Below, in pieces: positions 1 to 3,800 of a DNA stretch of 5,710 nucleotides. Source of the DNA: Candidatus Stygibacter frigidus (GTDB lineage: Bacteria > Cloacimonadota > Cloacimonadia > Cloacimonadales > TCS61); NCBI GenBank assembly GCA_030765325.1, contig JAVCCT010000128.1:1-5710 (forward strand). Reading direction: 5' to 3'. Below the pieces are notes generated by a model. That model was not told where the DNA came from and did no database searches. It saw only the letters and a list, made by a program, of their open reading frames with translations. Both the position numbers and the translations under genes were made by a program. Numbering within the stretch: position 1 is the stretch's first letter; each line of letters opens with the position of its first letter.

Positions 1-172
1 AAAGAAGATAGTTTTCATATATTATCGTATAACCAAAGTCGTGAATTATTTATTTAGTAACTGGAAACTAATGGTCAGGAAAAGAATAAGGGACAGCATG
101 CTGAATATTTACAGTTGAAGATAAAATTCAAATAAAAAACGGGGGGATGCCAGTAATAAAACAAAGCGTATA

Positions 173-202
173 TTGACATTTTTTGTCATATCGAGCTATG
201 TT
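173..202 (+). promoter_or_regulatory. weak sigma70-like promoter candidate
   Basis: A perfect TTGACA (173-178) is followed after 18 bases by TATGTT (197-202), which matches four of six positions of the usual -10 box. TGACA (174-178) and TGTCA (184-188) form a short inverted repeat around five T bases, so the -35 box sits in a small dyad. It lies about 600 bases before the large gene with no gene in between, so a role in driving that gene would imply a very long leader. In DNA this AT-rich such matches also arise by chance. Confidence 0.2.
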
Positions 203-306
203 GTTCCGACTGTTTCACACTTTGAGAATTATTTTATTTTTATCAAAATACAAAAGGGAAACTCGATTTCCTAACATTTAGGAGCGTTATGAAGTGATAA
301 TTTCCT

Positions 307-325
307 GTTATTTGAGCAGTAAATT
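307..325 (+). repeat. imperfect direct repeat, copy 1
   Basis: This copy reads GTTATTT, one spacer base (g), then AGCAGTAAATT. The second copy at 543-563 has the same two blocks with a three-base spacer (tat). The match of 18 bases in two blocks is longer than expected by chance between two short stretches, though the AT-rich background weakens that. Function unknown; a paired protein-binding site or the remnant of a local duplication are both possible. Confidence 0.45.
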
Positions 326-542
326 CTAATGAAATTGGATGAATTCGTTTGTGGTTAATATCTGACAAAAAATCTCTCTATAAAAAATACTGTCAATCTC
401 AATGAGTAATGATATCATATAGAAAAGAAAAAGAAAATTTAGTTTTTCTATTTTTAATAAATGGGTTATATTATTGTTGAAATAAGTTTGTTGATCCTTG
501 TCGAATTTTATTTGATCACCATGAGCAAGATATTGTAAAGAA

Positions 543-563
543 GTTATTTTATAGCAGTAAATT
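543..563 (+). repeat. imperfect direct repeat, copy 2
   Basis: This is the second copy of the GTTATTT / AGCAGTAAATT pair, with spacer tat in place of g; the AGCAGTAAATT blocks start 238 bases apart. The sequences flanking the two copies do not match, so the similarity is confined to about 20 bases. Confidence 0.45.
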
Positions 564-675
564 AGCCATAATAACAGGCGTTATTGTTTGCTGATATTAA
601 ATGAGATATAGGATTAAAATGAATGAGTACAGAGGTCGGTTAGTATAGGAAAATTGCTATATTATGTTGAGGAAA

Positions 676-710
676 AATAATTTTTTTTTGCTGATAAAGA
701 AAAAATTATT
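676..710. repeat. AT-only inverted repeat with T9 tract, overlapping a TTGACA box
   Basis: Arms 676-689 and 697-710 pair over 14 positions (11 perfect from the outside, then one G-T, then two more) around the seven-base loop gctgata. The left arm ends in nine T bases (681-689). The right arm runs into TTGACA (709-714). The stem has no G-C pairs, so it would be a poor intrinsic terminator. Its position over a possible -35 box fits an operator or a DNA-bending element better. The T9 run could vary in length by slippage. Both functions are inference. Confidence 0.5.
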
Positions 711-738
711 GACAACATAAAGCTGAATATACAAAGAT
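709..738 (+). promoter_or_regulatory. possible promoter of the large gene
   Basis: TTGACA at 709-714 is a perfect -35 box about 100 bases before the start codon, and its first bases belong to the inverted repeat just upstream. No good -10 box sits at the right distance: 733-738 (aaagat, 18-base spacing) matches only three of six positions, and TATACA at 728-733 is too close. The element may need an activator, may use a non-sigma70 consensus, or may not be a promoter. Confidence 0.25.
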
Positions 739-804
739 AGAAGGGATTGGGAGCGAAGTGTGAGGTTAAATATTACAAGATATAGAAAAAAAACTAAACC
801 TTAT

Positions 805-809
805 GGAGG
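805..809 (+). promoter_or_regulatory. Shine-Dalgarno sequence of the large gene
   Basis: GGAGG ends four bases before the ATG at 814. The spacing is on the short side but usable. It is the only strong ribosome binding site near the 5' end of the frame and decides the start. The frame is open back to a TGA at 724-726, and 814 is the first in-frame ATG; an in-frame GTG at 760 lacks a comparable site and would place extra residues before the signal peptide. Confidence 0.85.
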
Positions 810-813
810 TATA

Positions 814-888
814 ATGAAACGGAAAATCTTTTTGATTTTGTTTATTGCTCTAACTGTTGCTATATTACAGGCTGATCTTGCTGGTGCA
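814..888 (+). other. signal peptide
   Basis: Residues 1-25: a basic start (M-K-R-K), then an uninterrupted hydrophobic stretch at residues 5-18, then small residues ending A-G-A. Cleavage most likely follows Ala25 (A-x-A); after Ala20 is an alternative. No lipobox cysteine follows, so this is a Sec signal peptidase I type signal and not a lipoprotein. It supports the chosen start codon and an extracytoplasmic location. Confidence 0.9.
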
Positions 889-3800
889 GGATTTGTAATG
901 AGTGATGTAGACCAGATGGGGCTTGCCCCGTTTGAATTTCAAGTAAATAGTAGTGACCTGTTGGCAGAAGATCAGGCAATATCATTTCAATTTCATTTGA
1001 ATTATGATGCAGACCTTTTTGTGTATACTGGCTATACTACTGGCGCAGATTTACCAGGAATGCTGGTGGTTAACGATCTTAACCCGGGAATAGTCAATGT
1101 AGCTTATGCTGATGCAAGTGTACTTGAAGGGATCAATGAATTGATAACGGTACATTTGACACCAGTAGAACCATGTGAAACACTTTTCACAATGACAGAA
1201 GCACGTTACAATAACACCGATATTACCAATATCACAGGTGGCAATATTGTAATCAACGGAATACCGGAACTGGCAATGACCATTGAAGATGTGGTGCATC
1301 AAGGGCTCACACCTTTTGAAGTTACCGTATTGAGTAATGATATTGCTGTAGAAGATGGTATTATCAGTTATCAATTTGAATTCGAATTGCCCTATGGAAC
1401 GCAATATCTGGATTATTCCTATGATGAAAGTTTAACAGGAGAACTGGTAGTTAATGACACAGATCCGGGCATACTTTATGTAGCTTATGCCGGATTTGAT
1501 CCAATTTCTGGAGTTACAGATTTATTAACAGTGAGTGTAATAGCAGAAGAATACGGAGAATATCCTTTTGTTGCCGGCACCGCAGCTTTTAACAACTTTA
1601 CATTAGAAGATGCGGCAATAGGATATGCTACAGTATATCCTGCCTGGGACGAAATTGTAATAGAAGCTGATGGTGCAGATATCTTTACTGGAGATCAATT
1701 TACCAGTTACATTAGCACCACTCCTATCATGCTGGAGAATAATATCATTTCCGCACAGGGGATTTTGAACTATGATGCAGAGATCCTGCAATTTGTGGAG
1801 GTCGCGGGTAGTGACCGTCTTGATGAATTTGTAGTTAATGCCACCGAACCAGGTGTTATTCAGATCGCTTATGCCAGCAGTGATCCCATTGACTGGTCAG
1901 GACCGATTATCGGCTTTGTTTTTGAGGCTATTGATGACGGAGAAACAGAATTAACGATTTCCGAATTTATTTATAATAATACCTACATAACTAATCTGGT
2001 ACCAGGAGAAGTATTAATCACTAATCCCAATGATCCACCAGTTGCCATGGCAGGTTCCGATGTAGAATTATTGGAAGGTGAAGCAGGGATGCTGGATGGA
2101 AGTTTATCTTATGATCCCAATCAAGATGAGCTTACATATTTATGGACAGGTGATCTGTTACTTGATGATGATACTGCTGTGAATCCAAATTTCACTGCCC
2201 CAGAAGTTGAAGAAAACACTGATTATGTAATGACTTTGACCGTAGATGATGGTGAATTTACCGCAACTGATGAAGTGGTAGTTACTATAATCAATGTTCC
2301 TAATCCTGCTGATGCAGTTATATCTATGGAAAATCAGGATGTAACAATAGATCAGGAGTTTGCTGTGAATGTTTACACAACACCACTTAATGCAGATTTC
2401 GGTGTTATTTCATATCAATACATTTTAAATTATGATCCAGAAATACTTTCTTATACAGGTTACAGTAATGGAACTGGAGTGCCTGAAGGTATGCTGGTTG
2501 TAAATGACACTGAGCCAGGCGTCCTGCAGGTTGCATTTAGTAATCCAGATGCTATCACAAATCCTGATTATCTTACTCAGTTTACATTTGTGGGCACAGT
2601 TTTGGATCAGGCTGAAATTTCAATTAGCGAATTTTATTACAATAATACTGCCGTACTCAATTTACAACCTGCAATGATCGCCGTGCATGTACCATACTAT
2701 TTCACAGGTGTTTATGTGGAAGATGAAGAAGCAGGCATTAATCTGGAATTCACCTGTGATGTTATGACAGAAGAGCTAATGGCAGACTGGAATGTGATCT
2801 CCTATCAATTTGATCTTTATTATGATACTGCCATGCTTGAATATACCGGAAATCAATTAGGCGATGTACCCACAGGTGGAAATCTGCTGGCTTATGAGGC
2901 AACACCTGGACATCTTTCTGTGGCTTATGCTAATTTTAATGCATTATCTGGTGTGGGAAGTATTGCTGGATTTAATTTCATTCCATTGCAATTAGGCAGC
3001 ACAGATATTACTATAGAAAATTTCAAATATAATACCACTTACCTGCCAAATGTAGATGGTGGAACAATTGATATTATAATTCCTTATTCCAATGCAGTTA
3101 TCAGTGCTCCAGACCTTACTGTTGGTGGCGGAGAGACCTTTACTGTAGGGATCACAACTTCAAATATAAATGTGGACTGGAATGTGATCAGCTTCCAATT
3201 TGATCTGGGATTTGATCCTGAACTGTTGGATTATGTAGGTTACAGTAATGGTTCAATAATCAATTCAGGAAATCTTTTAGCATTTGAAAACGCTGACGGA
3301 AACGTATCTGTAGCGTTTGCAGATTTTGCTCCAATTGGTGGAGAAGGAACTCTGATAGAACTGCAATTTACCGCAGCAATGGAACTTGATCAATCAGTAC
3401 TTGATATAGGAAACTTTAAATATAATTCACTATTCCTTGATGATGCCAATATTAATGATGGTATGGTGACTATAGTTCAGCCTTATGCCGACGCAGTGAT
3501 CACATGTCAGGATGCAGAAACCCGTGAGGGACTGGATTTTACAGTGGGCATCAGCACTACGGAACTGCAGGAAAACTGGGGATTAATAAGTTTTCAGTTC
3601 AATTTAGACTTTGATCCAGAAATGGTGGAGTTTACTGGCTATGAAACAGGTAATGTGATTACTTCAGGTAACCTTCTGGCTTATGAAAATGCTCCGGGAA
3701 ACATCACTGTAGCTTTTGCAGATTATATGTCCTTGAGTGGAGTAGGGGATTTAATAGTATTGGAATTTACGGCATTACTTGCAGGAGATACGACTCTTGA

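Larger units (their letters stand above)
1..803. other. AT-rich upstream region without a recognisable gene
   Basis: About 800 bases are clearly richer in A and T than the gene that follows. All frames I followed are broken by frequent stops; the longest stretches are a few tens of codons and lack a Shine-Dalgarno sequence. I saw no tRNA, rRNA, CRISPR, insertion sequence end or strong GC-rich terminator. The region holds two weak promoter-like boxes, an imperfect direct repeat pair, a long AT-only inverted repeat and short homopolymer runs (G6 at 141-146, T9 at 681-689, A8 at 786-793). It is most simply an intergenic region carrying the promoter and leader of the large gene. The left edge could still hold the last or first few codons of a neighbour, but that cannot be decided here. 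Confidence 0.7.

Noticed and set aside
1..18. Possible divergent gene starting on the - strand (ATG at 18-16, then K-T-I-F-F), resembling the start of a signal peptide
   Set aside because: Only six codons are visible and there is no good ribosome binding site upstream on that strand; the sequence left of the window would settle it.
2..118. Frame open from the left edge for 38 codons to TGA at 116-118, possibly the tail of an upstream gene
   Set aside because: Too short and too much like random AT-rich translation (many Lys, Ile, Tyr, Asn) to call; the remaining part would lie outside the window.
77..189. Short - strand frames starting at 179 and 189 (34 and 26 codons)
   Set aside because: Neither has a Shine-Dalgarno sequence, and they overlap each other in different frames.
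409..418. Perfect 10-base palindrome ATGATATCAT
   Set aside because: Short palindromes made mostly of A and T are expected by chance here, and it is not placed next to a promoter.
420..455. Hairpin (420-426 with 444-450) followed by a T run, terminator-like
   Set aside because: The stem has one G-C pair and a 17-base loop; too weak for an intrinsic terminator, and no gene precedes it.
461..538. Small + strand frame of 25 codons coding for a hydrophobic, membrane-segment-like peptide (start M-G-Y-I-I-V)
   Set aside because: The preceding bases are A/T only with no Shine-Dalgarno sequence, and AT-rich DNA often yields Ile/Leu/Phe-rich short frames. A small membrane peptide is not excluded, but nothing supports it.
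570..585. Six-base inverted repeat AATAAC / GTTATT with a four-base loop
   Set aside because: Short, weak stem with no T tract after it; no function supported.
803..814. Three-codon frame ATG-GAG-GTA-TAA whose stop overlaps the start of the large gene
   Set aside because: It consists of the Shine-Dalgarno sequence itself and has no ribosome binding site of its own; coincidence is enough.
1051..1404. Antisense open frame of 117 codons on the - strand
   Set aside because: It lies wholly inside the large gene, uses a TTG start with no ribosome binding site context worth noting, and its product is low in recognisable pattern while the opposite strand encodes clear cohesin-like repeats 1 and 2.
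1603..1791. Antisense open frame of 62 codons on the - strand
   Set aside because: Shadow of cohesin-like repeats 2 and 3 with no family resemblance.
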